Of a stretch of DNA of 64,000 bases, positions 62,247 to 64,000 are shown piece after piece. Under the pieces are notes generated by a model that saw only the letters and a list, made by a program, of their open reading frames with translations, made no database searches and had not been told where the DNA came from. Every line of letters starts with the position of its first letter. Position 1 is the stretch's first letter. Location: positions 124,001-188,000 of the forward strand of contig NZ_JAQIFT010000061.1 in NCBI RefSeq assembly GCF_027857615.1, read 5' to 3'. The translations under genes were made by a program, and so were the position numbers. The stretch comes from Holtiella tumoricola. Its GTDB lineage: Bacteria > Bacillota > Clostridia > Lachnospirales > Cellulosilyticaceae.

Positions 62247-63731
62247 CTACTCTTTCTCGTAAGGCACTTTTAATTTGAAATATTCCTCTACTTCTCTTCG
62301 CTTATCTAAATCAGGTTTCTTATCTTCTATAAACACTTTTTCTTCTTCATTTAAATAGATTGGTGTGAGTGCATCAAAGGTCATTGTTTGTGCTAAAAAT
62401 GCTTTATGTCGTTCAATTTCTTCTTTGTATTGTAAGTCTGCTGCTACATCATTTAATTCATATGGATCTTTTTTAAGATCGAAAAATCTATAATGAGTGA
62501 AGTTTTTACTGATAATAAGTTTATAATCTTTGCTTCTTACCATGTATTCATAGTATCTTTCAAGAACACCATTACACATATCTACTCTAAGGCCTTCACA
62601 TATTGTCATTTCTCTTCCTACTTCTTGGTTTGCTAAGTTAAGACCTTTCATAGTCCATGGTATTTGGCAATTAGCTTGTTTAAGGAAAGTTGGAGCAAGA
62701 TCAATATTGCAACTTATTTGCTCATTGATTTTCCCCTTATATTCATTATTAGGATATTTAATAATAAGTGGTACCTTAGCTAATGGGTCATACATATAAT
62801 TAGCTTTTAGTAGCATATGGTGGAACCCTAAATACTCCCCATGATCACTTGTATAAACGATTAAAGTATCTTCATAAAGTCCTTTAGCTTTTAATGCTTC
62901 TATTAAACGCCCAATATGATGATCCATATGTGTAATACTTCCATAATAATGAGCTGTTACCTGTCTCAACTTATCTTCTGTAAGATTTTTATGATCAAAA
63001 TACCCTGAACCATGTTCATAATCTACATCTGATACTTCTTCTGTATACCCTGGCAGTATCTCTATTTCCTCTGGATTGTACATTGTATCGTATGGAGCTG
63101 GTGGATCAAAAGGATGGTGCGGTTTCACATAGCTCACAAGCATCATATTTCCGCCTTCTCCCCATGAATTGATTTCCTCTAGTGCGCGATTTGTAATCCA
63201 TGTTGTAGAATGGTGCTTTTCATCTAAATTAGATTTCATAGCCCCACAAGTATTCCAATATTTTTCATCTGCTTTAGCTCTAAATTCTTGTCTCTGATCG
63301 ATTAAATCATTTTCATCTAATAAACCTTGCTCTTTTAGATATTTATGATAATCATCATCATAACGCCCATCACCATCTTGTTCACATAGAATCATTTTAT
63401 CAAATCCCATATCTAAATATGTCGGTGTGGCATGCATTTTCCCTATTGCAGCTGTCTTATAGCCATTTTTCCTAAGTATCTTTGGAAAAGTTTCTATACC
63501 ATCTGCCAATGTACAATGATTACTCCATCCCATATGCTGATGTGTATATAGACCACTTAGAATAGAATACCTAGCAGGTGTGCAAACTGGATAGGTTGTA
63601 TAGTGCTCTGTATGTTTCACACCATCTTGTGCCAATGCATCTAAATATGGTGTTTGCAATATCTTATTACCATAAGCACCTATACAATCCCATCTATGTT
63701 GGTCACCCATTATAAATAATATATTTTTCAT
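62247..63731 (-). CDS. Cys-type sulfatase (fifth of five)
   Basis: 494 aa. MGDQHRWDCIGAYG near the start, Cys50 in VCTPARYSILSG, TAAIGKMHATPTYLDMGFD, SYVKPHHPFDPPAPY and YTSDHGEYLGFHHMLLK. No signal peptide. TGGGGGTA precedes the ATG. First sulfatase of the tandem operon, 24 bp after the LacI-type regulator gene, so probably under that regulator. Confidence 0.93.
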   Translation of the reverse strand: MKNILFIMGDQHRWDCIGAYGNKILQTPYLDALAQDGVKHTEHYTTYPVCTPARYSILSGLYTHQHMGWSNHCTLADGIETFPKILRKNGYKTAAIGKMHATPTYLDMGFDKMILCEQDGDGRYDDDYHKYLKEQGLLDENDLIDQRQEFRAKADEKYWNTCGAMKSNLDEKHHSTTWITNRALEEINSWGEGGNMMLVSYVKPHHPFDPPAPYDTMYNPEEIEILPGYTEEVSDVDYEHGSGYFDHKNLTEDKLRQVTAHYYGSITHMDHHIGRLIEALKAKGLYEDTLIVYTSDHGEYLGFHHMLLKANYMYDPLAKVPLIIKYPNNEYKGKINEQISCNIDLAPTFLKQANCQIPWTMKGLNLANQEVGREMTICEGLRVDMCNGVLERYYEYMVRSKDYKLIISKNFTHYRFFDLKKDPYELNDVAADLQYKEEIERHKAFLAQTMTFDALTPIYLNEEEKVFIEDKKPDLDKRREVEEYFKLKVPYEKE

Positions 63732-63755
63732 ATATTTACCCCCAGTTCTATGTTG

Positions 63756-64000
63756 TTAACTTCTCTTATTGGTTGATTGTCTAAATTCTACTTGCCCATA
63801 AATCTTAATATTTTCATAATCCCTATCTGGATTATCTATACGCCATACAATCTGTTCTGCTAGGCGTCTACCTATGTTATGAATATTAGTACGTACAGAA
63901 GTTAATGTTGATTCCTCACCTTCTAAAGGAATATCATCGAACCCTGAAATTCTAATATCTTCTGGCACTTTATATCCATGCTGTCTTAATACTTTAATTA
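63756..64000 (-). CDS. LacI/GalR-family regulator, 3' part (5' end outside window)
   Basis: The frame is open to the right edge (81 residues visible). The visible part IKVLRQHGYKVPEDIRISGF, then DDIPLEGEESTLTSVRTNIH and GRRLAEQIVWRIDNP, is the C-terminal end of a LacI-family sugar-binding domain. The GTG at 63968 lies inside the gene and is not a start. It is directly upstream of four sulfatases and anSME, so it is the likely regulator of that operon, presumably answering to a glycan breakdown product. Confidence 0.88.
   Translation of the reverse strand, partial: IKVLRQHGYKVPEDIRISGFDDIPLEGEESTLTSVRTNIHNIGRRLAEQIVWRIDNPDRDYENIKIYGQVEFRQSTNKRS

Noticed and set aside
63756..63968. Separate 70-residue protein starting at 63968
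   Set aside because: The frame continues upstream to the window edge with LacI-family sequence, so it is the end of a larger gene.

Overview
The window comes from a low-GC, anaerobic, spore-forming member of the Clostridia. Reasons: a tricistronic gerA/gerB/gerC-type spore germination operon, Gram-positive ABC importers with lipoprotein binding proteins, strong AGGAGG ribosome sites, many intrinsic terminators, an oxygen-sensitive radical-SAM sulfatase-maturating enzyme and a very AT-rich background. A Lachnospirales saccharolytic organism such as Cellulosilyticum fits, but the genus is inference. No rRNA, tRNA, CRISPR array, transposase or phage gene was found.

Layout. 1-967: 3' part of a chemoreceptor gene and its terminator. 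968-1448: non-coding, two copies of a long hairpin repeat facing each other. 1449-5632 (-): germination operon and a small membrane protein. 5786-7675 (+): cytoplasmic GH20 hexosaminidase. 7766-11728 (-): very large secreted GH2 beta-galactosidase with an inserted LamG domain. 11953-14178: lactonase-fold protein and a zinc-ribbon/repeat/membrane protein. 14321-25473 (-): maltodextrin block (AraC regulator, membrane-anchored GH13 amylase, binding protein, two permeases, LacI regulator, malQ, glgP); a 526-bp repeat-rich gap splits the binding protein from the permeases. 25629-29168 (+): heterodimeric ABC exporter. 29253-31133 (-): DUF4914-like protein. 31581-34112 (-): oleate hydratase and TetR regulator. 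34245-36213 (-): chemoreceptor behind its own promoter, a structured leader and an intrinsic terminator. 36271-40436 (-): ECF transporter (S component, fused ATPases, EcfT) plus a PHP hydrolase. 40596-41925 (+): iron alcohol dehydrogenase behind a MerR-type promoter. 41992 to the right edge: a glycosaminoglycan/host-glycan block.

The last 22 kb is the most coherent system. An LplABC-type importer (49642-51213 and 45510-47350) under a membrane-bound AraC regulator brings in oligosaccharides. A PL8 lyase and a GH88 unsaturated glucuronyl hydrolase, both without signal peptides, cleave them. Five Cys-type sulfatases, also without signal peptides, remove sulfate after activation by the anSME encoded beside four of them. 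NahK and a nucleotidyltransferase, in an operon with the fifth sulfatase, probably convert the released N-acetylhexosamine to hexosamine-1-phosphate and a nucleotide sugar. GH125 and GH20 enzymes suggest N-glycan or other host-glycan turnover too. Depolymerisation therefore looks intracellular. No ATPase for either sugar importer is present, so a shared MsmX-like ATPase elsewhere is expected.

The least explained material is non-coding. First, a roughly 140-nt hairpin element occurs three times (1034-1141, 1241-1382, 21345-21486), with stems of different sequence but preserved pairing around a conserved apical motif. Second, direct and inverted repeats surround it between the sugar-binding protein and its permeases. 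Third, a promoter / structured leader / terminator arrangement precedes a chemoreceptor gene (35958-36213). Gene starts were set from ribosome sites where these contradicted the longest open frame.
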